The position numbers were made by a program, and so were the translations under genes. DNA of 64,000 nt from Candidatus Sphingobacterium stercorigallinarum (GTDB lineage: Bacteria > Bacteroidota > Bacteroidia > Sphingobacteriales > Sphingobacteriaceae). Location of the stretch: NCBI GenBank assembly GCA_019115805.1, contig DXCW01000111.1:1-64000 (forward strand), in the 5' to 3' direction. Under the pieces are notes generated by a model. It was not told the origin of the DNA and searched no databases. It saw only the letters and a list, made by a program, of their open reading frames with translations. This document shows positions 41,931 through 51,196 of the stretch, in pieces; position 1 is the first letter of the stretch; each line of letters starts with the position of its first letter.

Positions 41931-42667
41931 TCAAAACCATCCTAATTGACGACGAGCCATTAGCGCGGAGCATGGTTCACGAATACCTGAACGAATTTCC
42001 AGAATTTCAAGTTGTTGCGGAATGTAACGATGGCTTTGAGGGAGTCAAAGCTATTCATGAACATCAACCCGATCTGATTTTCCTTGATGTGCAAATGCCA
42101 AAGCTAACCGGGTTTGAAATGCTAGAGCTATTAGATAGTTACCCGCACGTTATTTTCACCACCGCGTTTGACGAATACGCGTTGAAGGCATTTGAGAAGA
42201 ATGCAATCGATTACTTGCTCAAACCGATCAGGCCTGATCGGTTTAAAAAAGCTATAGATAAATTCAGAAGTTCTTTTCAACAAAACCGTCCATCACAAGC
42301 AGACAATGCCGGTATGGCAGAAGCAATAGAACCCGAATCTCTGGAACGCGTTGTTGTCAAGACGGGGAATCAGATTAAAATCATTCCAGTCCAGCAAATT
42401 AACTATTTAGAGGCCTACGATGATTACGTAAAAATCCACACTAGCGATGGTATGTTCCTTAAAAACAAAACGATGGCATCCTTTGAGAGACAGCTTGATC
42501 CAAAACACTTTGTGCGTGTCCATCGGTCTTTTATCGTTAAAGTTGACCAATTGGAAAAAATTGAGCCGATGGAAAAAGACAGTTACATCGCTACGTTACA
42601 TCATGGCGAAAAAGTAAACATCAGCAAATCAGGATACAGCCGATTAAAAAAGGTAATTGGCATGTAA
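41927..42667 (+). CDS. LytTR-family response regulator
   Basis: Receiver domain LIFLDVQMPKLTGFEML; C-terminal LytTR domain INYLEAYDDYVKIHTSDG...FVRVHRSFIV; 4-bp overlap with the kinase. Confidence 0.96.
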   Translation: MIKTILIDDEPLARSMVHEYLNEFPEFQVVAECNDGFEGVKAIHEHQPDLIFLDVQMPKLTGFEMLELLDSYPHVIFTTAFDEYALKAFEKNAIDYLLKPIRPDRFKKAIDKFRSSFQQNRPSQADNAGMAEAIEPESLERVVVKTGNQIKIIPVQQINYLEAYDDYVKIHTSDGMFLKNKTMASFERQLDPKHFVRVHRSFIVKVDQLEKIEPMEKDSYIATLHHGEKVNISKSGYSRLKKVIGM

Positions 42668-42735
42668 GGTTTTCGCAAAAATAGATACTACGGAGCGCAG
42701 CACCTTACTTTTTAATTTGTTTTGTATTTTTGGGC

Positions 42736-44199
42736 ATGAGATTACCTGGAGTCACCTTATTCTTCGCTTTTTTATTTAGCAGTATCCAGTTGGTATGCGC
42801 TCAAACTGAAGCAGAAAGACAGAATCGTGCAGTATTCAATCGAATTGAGTATTTCTTCAACACCCAACAGACCGATTCTATTTATCAATTGGCGAATGAA
42901 AAATTCAAAGAACAAATAAGCCAAACAAAACTATCGAATATACTCGATCAACTTTACTCGCTCGGTAAAATACAGTCCGCCGACCGAACAGGGTTCACAG
43001 AGGGCATAGCCACTTATACGCTAGATTTCGAGACCACCACATTAGACCTTCAACTTGGTGTTGACACGAATTTCCGTTATGGCTTATTTCTTATTCAGCC
43101 GCATCAAAGCACAGAACAGGATGAGCTTCCAGTAGAGCATGAACCTGCCATGAAAGACTCGGTCATATCGAACGTGGACACCAAAAGCGAACTTGATCTC
43201 TACGTGGATTCTGTTGCGCGTCATTACGCGAGAAACGAGAGGGTACACTCCTTATCCGTCGCCATTATTCATCAAAACAAAATAAACACGTTTTTTTATG
43301 GCGAAACGCAACCGGGGAACAATCAGCTACCGGATGCCAATACAAGCTATGAAATCGGATCAATTACAAAAACATTTACCGCCACCTTGCTCGCTGATTT
43401 AGTTAACAAAGGGAGACTACGTTTAGACGAAAGTATCGCTACGTATCTTCCTGACTCGCTCGCGCAGAACCCTAATATTAAAGCCATAACCTTTCAAATG
43501 TTAGCCAATCACACCTCGGGGCTTCCCAGATTAGCAAGCAATTGGAATACCGGAGCAGATTTTCAGAAAGACAACCCCTATGCACATTATACACGAGAGG
43601 ATTTGTTTACTTATCTCGTCCAATTTGAACCCGAGAATGAACCGGGGACTACCTATGAGTATAGCAATTTAGGCTTTGGCTTACTGGGCGAGCTTCTTTC
43701 TATATTGGAAAATAAACCGTATATGCAGCTTATTAGCGAGCATATTTTAACTCCATTGGAAATGACCAATACGACCGATCAACTTCTCGAATCGGAAGAT
43801 AATCTTGCACCGCCGTACGATCAGGATGGGCAGGCAGTCCCCTTTTGGAAATTTCAAGCATTAGCTGGGGCGGGATCACTTTCCTCAACGTTAAACGACT
43901 TACTCCGATATAGTATCGCGCAACTCACCTATCCAGAAACCGATGTTCAAAAGTCGATGCACCTCACCAAGCAATTTACATTCTTTGTCCCCCCTAACAG
44001 CGATATCGGCCTGGGGTGGCATATGACCATGATAGACGGGGTGATTGCCTATTACCATACTGGAGCAACGAGCGGATCAAACTGTTTCATCGGCTTCGTA
44101 CCGGACGAAAAATCGGTAGTTATCCTATTGTCGAACTCCACAGCTGAATTGGATGAAATGGGCTCCATGATGCTTGAACGAGTTTTACGTACCGACTAA
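42736..44199 (+). CDS. serine hydrolase (class C beta-lactamase-like) with N-terminal DUF3887-like domain, secreted
   Basis: SITK (SxxK) and YSN motifs; ATG at 42736 preferred over the TTG at 42730 inside the promoter box. Confidence 0.88.
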   Translation: MRLPGVTLFFAFLFSSIQLVCAQTEAERQNRAVFNRIEYFFNTQQTDSIYQLANEKFKEQISQTKLSNILDQLYSLGKIQSADRTGFTEGIATYTLDFETTTLDLQLGVDTNFRYGLFLIQPHQSTEQDELPVEHEPAMKDSVISNVDTKSELDLYVDSVARHYARNERVHSLSVAIIHQNKINTFFYGETQPGNNQLPDANTSYEIGSITKTFTATLLADLVNKGRLRLDESIATYLPDSLAQNPNIKAITFQMLANHTSGLPRLASNWNTGADFQKDNPYAHYTREDLFTYLVQFEPENEPGTTYEYSNLGFGLLGELLSILENKPYMQLISEHILTPLEMTNTTDQLLESEDNLAPPYDQDGQAVPFWKFQALAGAGSLSSTLNDLLRYSIAQLTYPETDVQKSMHLTKQFTFFVPPNSDIGLGWHMTMIDGVIAYYHTGATSGSNCFIGFVPDEKSVVILLSNSTAELDEMGSMMLERVLRTD

Positions 44200-44232
44200 C
44201 CGCATTACAGGTAGGCTTTTTTTACTCCAGTT

Positions 44233-44733
44233 TTATTGCTTAGTTGTCGCTTCAATAAGGGGAAGAATTTCATCGATTTCAGCGTCCCCATCAAAGTGAG
44301 CAAGAAGTGTTAACGAATCTTTAGCGTAGATGTAGGTGGAAGGAAACGCCTTCGGATTAAAGTTCAATATAAATTCGGCTTCCGGATCAAACAAAAAGTG
44401 AACTCGACTATCGGACGCCAGCGCGGGTGCAAACATATTAATATACCCGTCTACTAAATCCTTTGGTTGCATAGATACAAAATAAACATCGACATCCTTT
44501 GCCATGCGATCTAAAACGTTCGATATATTATATCCCAACTCTTGGCAATGCCCACACCCCGGATCGAATAAGATAAATACCTGTGTATTGTCGACCACGA
44601 TTGAATCACGAGTAAAGGGTTCATTCGAATCCATCCTGATGAATTTCTGAAATTCGGGGAGGCGCACTTTCTCTTGACCATATCCAAAGGTAATCGCCAT
44701 CAAGAAAATTGAAAAAGCAAATAATGTCTTCAT
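44233..44733 (-). CDS. thioredoxin-like/redoxin protein, secreted
   Basis: FILFDPGCGHCQELGYN CxxC; signal peptide. Confidence 0.8.
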   Translation of the reverse strand: MKTLFAFSIFLMAITFGYGQEKVRLPEFQKFIRMDSNEPFTRDSIVVDNTQVFILFDPGCGHCQELGYNISNVLDRMAKDVDVYFVSMQPKDLVDGYINMFAPALASDSRVHFLFDPEAEFILNFNPKAFPSTYIYAKDSLTLLAHFDGDAEIDEILPLIEATTKQ

Positions 44734-44763
44734 CGTCGTCTAAATGAAATTACTACTAGTCCT

Positions 44764-44778
44764 CAGGTCTCAGACCTG
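44764..44778. promoter_or_regulatory. inverted repeat CAGGTCT-C-AGACCTG
   Basis: Exact 7-bp arms upstream of the redoxin gene. Confidence 0.4.
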
Positions 44779-44896
44779 TCTATACACGAAAACTGCGGGC
44801 AAATCCATGGCACAGCGCCCCACCGAAGTTCCGGCTTTATAGTGTAGTGTATGCAATGTAACCATATTCATCGATATTATGCCCTGAATCTCGCCG

Positions 44897-44923
44897 TATG
44901 CAAAAAAAACGTATATTTGCATA
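44897..44923. promoter_or_regulatory. inverted repeat TATGCAAA-N11-TTTGCATA overlapping the purN -7 box
   Basis: Exact 8-bp arms; TATATTTG at 44912-44919. Confidence 0.45.
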
Positions 44924-44957
44924 AAGGCTAAGTTTAAATATTCAATCATAGATTATT

Positions 44958-45533
44958 GTGAAAAAGCGGATTGCTATTTTTGCTTCGGGTTCAGGATCAA
45001 ATGCCCAAAAAATCATGGAATACTTCAAATATTCCGACACTGCTGAAGTCGCACTGGTACTTAGCAATAATTCCGATGCTTATGTTCTTCAACGGGCTGA
45101 CAATTTTGAGATTCCATCGCACATATTTGACAAGAACGAGTTTTACAAGACCGATGAGGTGGTTAATTTATTGAAACGCCTTGAAATAGATCTTGTAGTT
45201 CTGGCAGGGTTTCTTTGGTTAGTTCCAGAAAATCTACTGCAATCATTCCCTAATAAGATTATTAACATCCACCCCGCCCTACTCCCTAAATTCGGAGGAA
45301 AGGGCATGTATGGAGATCGTGTACACCAAGCCGTTATTGACGCTGGCGAAGACGAGCATGGAATAACCATTCACTTTGTGAATGAAAAATTTGATGAAGG
45401 CGAAATCATTTACCAAGCACGATTTCGCGTCGAACCGGGAGACAGTCTCGAAGTCATTAAATTCAACGGCCAACAACTCGAACATCTACATTACCCCAAA
45501 ATCATCGACAACCTGCTTAAGAAATACAATTAA
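44958..45533 (+). CDS. purN: phosphoribosylglycinamide formyltransferase
   Basis: FASGSGSNAQKI, NIHPALLPKFGGKGMYG, HGITIHFV; GTG start. Confidence 0.96.
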   Translation: MKKRIAIFASGSGSNAQKIMEYFKYSDTAEVALVLSNNSDAYVLQRADNFEIPSHIFDKNEFYKTDEVVNLLKRLEIDLVVLAGFLWLVPENLLQSFPNKIINIHPALLPKFGGKGMYGDRVHQAVIDAGEDEHGITIHFVNEKFDEGEIIYQARFRVEPGDSLEVIKFNGQQLEHLHYPKIIDNLLKKYN

Positions 45534-45572
45534 CTCGGCTTACCGAAGCGATATTCTTGTGAGGTAGCCCGC

Positions 45573-46748
45573 TTAATCTTTAAAAAGTAAACGGCTAAAT
45601 TCAATCAAATACTTTCGCCAATTGGACCATGTGTGTCCCCCCTCTGATTCGTGATACATGTATTCCATTCCCAGTCGGTCGAGCCGATTCCGATAATCCA
45701 CACCTGTTTGATATAAAAAATCATCGGTTCCCATCCCGATCCAGTACAATTGATAACCTTGTTTTTTTTGACGCTCCAAGTTTTTTCCAAATTCATCATA
45801 TATATTCAGACCAGCTTGATCCGTTAATCGAAAAGCAGCCGAAAATAAACCTATATAATCAAACACATCCGGATTGGCTGCTGCAATAAACAAGCTGTGG
45901 GATCCCCCCATCGATAACCCCGCCAGTGCGCGGTGTTTCTTATCCTTTTTTACGCGAAAGCTATTTTCAATAAAGTCAACGACTTCCATAAACGTAGATT
46001 CCATTACCCCCGAGCCAACGTCCGGGGTTCGAAATTCGATGGGATATTCCCCACGTGCAGAATAACCGGGCGCGGCCTGATTGCTTGTATGCCCGTTCGG
46101 CATCACCACCAACATAGGCGCAATCTGCCCCTTAGCCACTAAATTATCCATAATCTGACTAACGCGTCCTAATGTCGGCCAGGCCTCTTCGTCTCCGCCC
46201 ATCCCATGCAATAAATACAATACGGGGTAATCTGCGTGCTGCTCGTGATATCCTGGTGGCAGATACACCGTCATACGTCGTGATTCTCCTTCGATCTGAG
46301 AAGGGTACCACAACTTCACGAGTGTACCGTGTGGTACATCCTGGGTCTTGAAAAAGTCTGCTGGTTCACCCTCGGTTATGAAATAATTAAACACCTGGCT
46401 CACATCCCTAATTTGATACACATTTGATGGGTCATTAATCCGTAACCCATCAAGCACAAAATAATAAAGAAAGAGGTCTGACGGCAAGGAGTCAACCGTT
46501 GCAGACCATACACCGCGCGCGTCTTGAGACATAACGATTACGCTGTCCGGGGATGATGCCATCCAATTTCCTACCAACTGCACGGTTTGCGCGTTTGGCG
46601 CGTGCAAATGGAAGCTCACTGATCCATCCTCATGCTTGACCGGAGAGCGAATTTGAGTGGTGGTTCCTCCGATATTTTCTTGCGCTTGAATGAGAAAGAA
46701 AGCGAACAAGTTCAGCACCATTACCGTGGTTATTTTTTTTATGACCAT
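45573..46748 (-). CDS. secreted alpha/beta-hydrolase esterase with N-terminal CBM48/E-set domain
   Basis: GLSMGGSHSLFIA nucleophile motif; N-terminal VSFHLHAPNAQTVQLVGNW. Confidence 0.88.
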   Translation of the reverse strand: MVIKKITTVMVLNLFAFFLIQAQENIGGTTTQIRSPVKHEDGSVSFHLHAPNAQTVQLVGNWMASSPDSVIVMSQDARGVWSATVDSLPSDLFLYYFVLDGLRINDPSNVYQIRDVSQVFNYFITEGEPADFFKTQDVPHGTLVKLWYPSQIEGESRRMTVYLPPGYHEQHADYPVLYLLHGMGGDEEAWPTLGRVSQIMDNLVAKGQIAPMLVVMPNGHTSNQAAPGYSARGEYPIEFRTPDVGSGVMESTFMEVVDFIENSFRVKKDKKHRALAGLSMGGSHSLFIAAANPDVFDYIGLFSAAFRLTDQAGLNIYDEFGKNLERQKKQGYQLYWIGMGTDDFLYQTGVDYRNRLDRLGMEYMYHESEGGHTWSNWRKYLIEFSRLLFKD

Positions 46749-46853
46749 GTTTACAATTGATTTAGTTCAGCATATAATTTACATATTTTTTGGCTACTGC
46801 ATCACAGTTATCAAAATACAAATCATTCTTTAGGAGATTTATAGATTAAGTAT

Positions 46854-46861
46854 TATCTTTG
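46854..46861 (+). promoter_or_regulatory. purH -7 box TATCTTTG
   Basis: TAnnTTTG match 20 bp upstream of the purH ATG. Confidence 0.5.
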
Positions 46862-46880
46862 CGGCTCCAAACAACACACC

Positions 46881-48407
46881 ATGAATCATCCTGTTAAGAT
46901 CAAGAACGCATTGGTTTCCGTATTCTACAAGGATAACCTTGCGCCACTTATTAAATTACTAAATACATTCGGAGTCAACCTATATTCGACTGGGGGGACG
47001 GAGTCCTTTATTCGTGATCTTGGCATCCCTGTTGAACGCGTTGAAGACTTAACGGGATACCCATCTATCTTAGGGGGACGCGTTAAAACTCTCCACCCCA
47101 AAGTTTTCGGTGGAATTTTATCACGACGCCCGCTACCAGAAGATGGTGCACAACTTAGTGAATACGAAATTCCCGAAATTGATCTGGTCATCGTTGACAT
47201 TTATCCTTTCGAGGAAACATTAGCAGCGGGAGCTTCAGAACAAGACATCATCGAAAAAATCGACATTGGCGGTATTTCACTGATTCGAGCTGCGGCTAAG
47301 AACTACAACGACGTGGTGATTATTTCCTCGAAGAATGACTATCAGGAACTAGAAGATATATTGAAAGCGCAGAATGGAGAAACGTCTTTAGGGCAACGTA
47401 AATCATTCGCTAAACGTGCTTTCCACACTTCGTCTCACTACGATACAGCGATTTTCAACTATTTTAATCAAGAGGAACCGCTTCCAGTTTTTAAACAATC
47501 TGAGGAGCAAGCCACTGGTTTACGATACGGGGAGAATCCGCATCAGCGGGGCACCTTCTTCGGAGATCTAGATGCGATATTTGACAAATTAAATGGGAAA
47601 GAACTTTCATACAATAACTTAGTGGATATAGACGCCGCGGTAGCTATCATCGATGAGTTCCAGGACCCTACCTTTGCTATCTTAAAACACACCAATGCCT
47701 GTGGCCTGGCCAGCCGACCGCATGTGTTAGATGCCTGGACTGCCGCTCTGGCCTGTGATCCAGTTTCAGCTTTTGGCGGTGTGCTCATAACGAACGAGGA
47801 AATTGATGAACAAACGGCAATCCAAATCAATACGTTATTCTTCGAAGTACTGATCGCTCCTTCCTATACCTCAGACGCACTTTCAGTATTAAAAAGTAAA
47901 AAGAACCGAATCATATTACAGCGTAAACCGATTAGCCTACCGAAAGAACAGTTCAAAACATTACTGAACGGCGTGATCTTGCAGGACAAAGACTCCACCA
48001 TCGAAGGCCCGCAGGAAATGACTTGTGTAACCACCAAAACGCCTACAAGCGAACAGTTAAAAGACCTGGCCTTTGCCAATAAGATTGTTAAACATACCAA
48101 ATCCAACACCATTGTGCTGGCGAAAGACAATACCTTGATTTCTTCGGGAGTCGGCCAAACCTCGCGCGTAGATGCATTGAGACAAGCCATCGAAAAAGCG
48201 CAGTCATTCGGGTTTAGCATTGAGGGCAGTGCGATGGCATCAGATGCGTTCTTTCCTTTCCCCGACTGTGTGGAAATTGCTGCCGAGGCAGGAGTTACAT
48301 CCGTGCTGCAACCAGGAGGGTCGATCAAAGATCAGCTTTCCATCGATATGGCCAACGAAAAAGGGCTCACAATGGTTACTACGGGAGTACGGCATTTTAA
48401 ACATTAA
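46881..48407 (+). CDS. purH: bifunctional AICAR transformylase / IMP cyclohydrolase
   Basis: MGS-like N-term (STGGTESFI), KHTNACGLASR, DAFFPFPDCVEIAAEAG. Confidence 0.97.
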   Translation: MNHPVKIKNALVSVFYKDNLAPLIKLLNTFGVNLYSTGGTESFIRDLGIPVERVEDLTGYPSILGGRVKTLHPKVFGGILSRRPLPEDGAQLSEYEIPEIDLVIVDIYPFEETLAAGASEQDIIEKIDIGGISLIRAAAKNYNDVVIISSKNDYQELEDILKAQNGETSLGQRKSFAKRAFHTSSHYDTAIFNYFNQEEPLPVFKQSEEQATGLRYGENPHQRGTFFGDLDAIFDKLNGKELSYNNLVDIDAAVAIIDEFQDPTFAILKHTNACGLASRPHVLDAWTAALACDPVSAFGGVLITNEEIDEQTAIQINTLFFEVLIAPSYTSDALSVLKSKKNRIILQRKPISLPKEQFKTLLNGVILQDKDSTIEGPQEMTCVTTKTPTSEQLKDLAFANKIVKHTKSNTIVLAKDNTLISSGVGQTSRVDALRQAIEKAQSFGFSIEGSAMASDAFFPFPDCVEIAAEAGVTSVLQPGGSIKDQLSIDMANEKGLTMVTTGVRHFKH

Positions 48408-48426
48408 ATTCAAACAACCAAATCCA

Positions 48427-48468
48427 TTAAAGCATTTGAGCCTGCCTAAGCGGGCTCAAATGCTTTAA
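48427..48468 (+). terminator. 16-bp perfect inverted repeat after purH
   Basis: TTAAAGCATTTGAGCC-N10-GGCTCAAATGCTTTAA; no long T-run follows. Confidence 0.55.
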
Positions 48469-48540
48469 TAAACTTCGCAAATCACTTTAGCCTTTAAAAC
48501 ATTGGCGATAATCAAGTGGTTTGTTTATTTTTGCAAGAAG

Positions 48541-49719
48541 ATGTCAGATTTAAAATACAACCAGAGAGGTGTCTCCGCTGGAAAAGAGGACGTACACAAT
48601 GCCATTAAGCATATAGATAAAGGCCTATTTCCACAGGCTTTCTGTAAAATTATCCCCGATATATTGGGCGGCGACCCCGAGTGGTGTAATATCATGCACG
48701 CGGATGGTGCGGGCACTAAATCTTCCCTCGCCTATGTGTATTGGCGAGAAACGGGAGATGCGTCTGTATGGAAAGGTATTGCCCAAGATGCCATCGTAAT
48801 GAATTTAGATGATTTATTGTGCGTTGGAGCAACAGACAACATCTTACTGTCTTCCACGATAGGTCGTAATAAAAATCTGATACCCGGGGAAGTCATTGCA
48901 GAGATTATAAACGGCACAGAAGAAATTTTAGCGGAATTAAGACAGTTAGGAATTGGCATACACTCCACTGGTGGAGAAACTGCCGACGTAGGTGACCTAG
49001 TGCGTACCATTATCGTTGACAGTACGGTTTCATGCCGACTTCCCCGTGCCGATGTGATCTCCAACCACACGATTAAGGAAGGACACGTCATCGTAGGGCT
49101 GGCGTCTTACGGACAAGCGTCTTACGAAACCGAATACAATGGAGGCATGGGATCCAACGGGCTAACTTCCGCCCGTCACGACGTATTCAGCAAATATATT
49201 GCAGAGAAATATCCTGAAGCTTATGATCCGGCGGTGCCCTATGAACTTGTTTTCGCGGGTGGGAAAGGCTTGACAGACAAAATTGAAACAGAGACCGGTG
49301 AACAGGTTAGCGCTGGTAAATTAGTACTTTCACCTACGCGAACATACGCGCCGATAATTAAACAAATTCTGGATCGGTATCGCCATCAAATTGGAGGAAT
49401 GGTGCACTGCTCTGGTGGTGCGCAAACTAAAGTGTTACACTTTATAGAAAACTTACATATCATAAAAGATAATTTATTCCCTATTCCGCCTTTGTTCAAA
49501 CTGATTCAACAAGAGTCTAATACACAATGGGAGGAAATGTATAAAGTGTTTAATATGGGACACCGTATGGAGTTATACGTTCCGGAAGAGATTGCGGATG
49601 ACATCATCGACATTTCTACCGCTATGCAGGTTCCCGCTCAACGCATCGGATATGTACAAGCACACCCTACCAAACAGGTTTCTATACACTCTCCATTCGG
49701 TGATTTCACTTACCGGTAA
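48541..49719 (+). CDS. purM: AIR synthase (phosphoribosylformylglycinamidine cyclo-ligase)
   Basis: AIRS-family motifs (HADGAGTKSSLAYVYW, GIHSTGGETADVGDLV); track start at 48502 (TTG) is upstream of the promoter box. Confidence 0.88.
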   Translation: MSDLKYNQRGVSAGKEDVHNAIKHIDKGLFPQAFCKIIPDILGGDPEWCNIMHADGAGTKSSLAYVYWRETGDASVWKGIAQDAIVMNLDDLLCVGATDNILLSSTIGRNKNLIPGEVIAEIINGTEEILAELRQLGIGIHSTGGETADVGDLVRTIIVDSTVSCRLPRADVISNHTIKEGHVIVGLASYGQASYETEYNGGMGSNGLTSARHDVFSKYIAEKYPEAYDPAVPYELVFAGGKGLTDKIETETGEQVSAGKLVLSPTRTYAPIIKQILDRYRHQIGGMVHCSGGAQTKVLHFIENLHIIKDNLFPIPPLFKLIQQESNTQWEEMYKVFNMGHRMELYVPEEIADDIIDISTAMQVPAQRIGYVQAHPTKQVSIHSPFGDFTYR

Positions 49720-49736
49720 AATAGCGGACATGTGAG

Positions 49737-50171
49737 ATGAAAAAGAGCAAGCGGATAATAGGCAGCATCGAAACGATAGACCTACCTGAACTCGGCATCT
49801 ACGGTATGGCAGCCAAAACGGATACTGGAGCAGAGACATCTGTATTACATTGCGATGATATGACCATACGCAAAGAAAATGGTCATTTGTATATCGTTGC
49901 ACACATTCAGCCCGATGAAGATTCGACTCAGAAGCACACCATTAAATTCCCAGTCCATCGGGAAAAAACTGTAAAGAGCTCATTCGGGCAGTCAGAAATA
50001 CGTTATATATTTCTAACGAAAATCCGAATGTTCGACGAATTATACGACATCAAATTATCTTTTCGTGACCGTTCAGCCATGAGTTACCCTATGTTGTTGG
50101 GTCGAAACTTCATCAACGGAAAGTTTTTGGTTGACGTGGCTGAAAAAAACCTGGCAGCAAACACGTTATAA
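49737..50171 (+). CDS. RimB/RloA-like ATP-dependent zinc protease (retropepsin-like fold)
   Basis: IYGMAAKTDTGAETSVLHCDD and YPMLLGRNFINGKFLVDV. Confidence 0.85.
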   Translation: MKKSKRIIGSIETIDLPELGIYGMAAKTDTGAETSVLHCDDMTIRKENGHLYIVAHIQPDEDSTQKHTIKFPVHREKTVKSSFGQSEIRYIFLTKIRMFDELYDIKLSFRDRSAMSYPMLLGRNFINGKFLVDVAEKNLAANTL

Positions 50172-50211
50172 ACCAGACAGAAACGTTATCAATTTATAAG
50201 ACTTATACATT

Positions 50212-51147
50212 GTGAAAATTGCTATTTTATCCACGAACAAGTCGTTGTATTCCACTAAAAGACTTTTAGAAGCCGCTACAAAGCGGGGACATGATTGCGA
50301 GGTAATCGATCATGGAAAGTGCTACGTTGGTATACAACAAGACAAGCCCTCTATCCATTACAAAGGAAACAACATCGCGGATGTTGACGCCATTATACCT
50401 AGAATTGGCTCTTCAATTACGTTTTACGGTTCTGCTATTGTGCGTCAGTTCGAGGTCATGGGCGTCATCTCAGCGAACCCTAGCCAAGCAATCACGCGTT
50501 CCAGAGACAAATTACGCTGCATGCAAATTTTGTCCGGTGCGGGACTTGGTCTCCCCATTACCGGTTTTGCACGCACCGCCTCTGATGTTGACGACCTCAT
50601 CAATATGGTAGGCGGCACCCCTTTGGTCATTAAGCTTCTAGAAGGCACTCAAGGCATTGGCGTTGTACTGGCAGAAACACGAAAAGCAGCTTCATCAGTG
50701 ATCGAAGCTTTTTACGGCCTCGGGAATAACATCCTGATTCAAGAGTATATAAAAGAGGCAAAAGGAACCGATATACGCGCATTCGTAGTGGATGGGAAAG
50801 TCGTTGGGGCGATGAAACGAACCGCTAAAGAAGGTGAATTCCGCTCTAACCTTCACCGCGGGGGAACCGCTGAAATTGTCAAATTAACCCGGCAAGAAAA
50901 AGAGACTGCTATTGCCGCGACGCGAGCAATGGGATTAACAGTCGCGGGGGTTGATATGCTCCCGTCCTCTCGAGGTCCACTAATCTTAGAAGTTAACTCG
51001 TCTCCCGGTCTAGAGGGTATCGAGACGGCTACTGGCAAAGATATCGCCAGCGAAATCATCAAGTACTTAGAACGGCAATACGAAGCTAAATTAACCGCAA
51101 AGCCCATTTCTAATCGGCAAAAACGGAAAAAGCAGAGCCATCTTTAA
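50212..51147 (+). CDS. rimK: RimK family alpha-L-glutamate ligase
   Basis: ATP-grasp; [28 protein letters not shown] start. Confidence 0.93.
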   Translation: MKIAILSTNKSLYSTKRLLEAATKRGHDCEVIDHGKCYVGIQQDKPSIHYKGNNIADVDAIIPRIGSSITFYGSAIVRQFEVMGVISANPSQAITRSRDKLRCMQILSGAGLGLPITGFARTASDVDDLINMVGGTPLVIKLLEGTQGIGVVLAETRKAASSVIEAFYGLGNNILIQEYIKEAKGTDIRAFVVDGKVVGAMKRTAKEGEFRSNLHRGGTAEIVKLTRQEKETAIAATRAMGLTVAGVDMLPSSRGPLILEVNSSPGLEGIETATGKDIASEIIKYLERQYEAKLTAKPISNRQKRKKQSHL

Positions 51148-51155
51148 CTGGGCGT

Positions 51156-51196
51156 AAAAGATCAATGCGACCGATTAGCCGCATTGATCTTTTTTC
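51156..51196. terminator. bidirectional terminator between convergent rimK and GDPD genes
   Basis: AAAAGATCAATGCG...CGCATTGATCTTTTTT. Confidence 0.8.
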
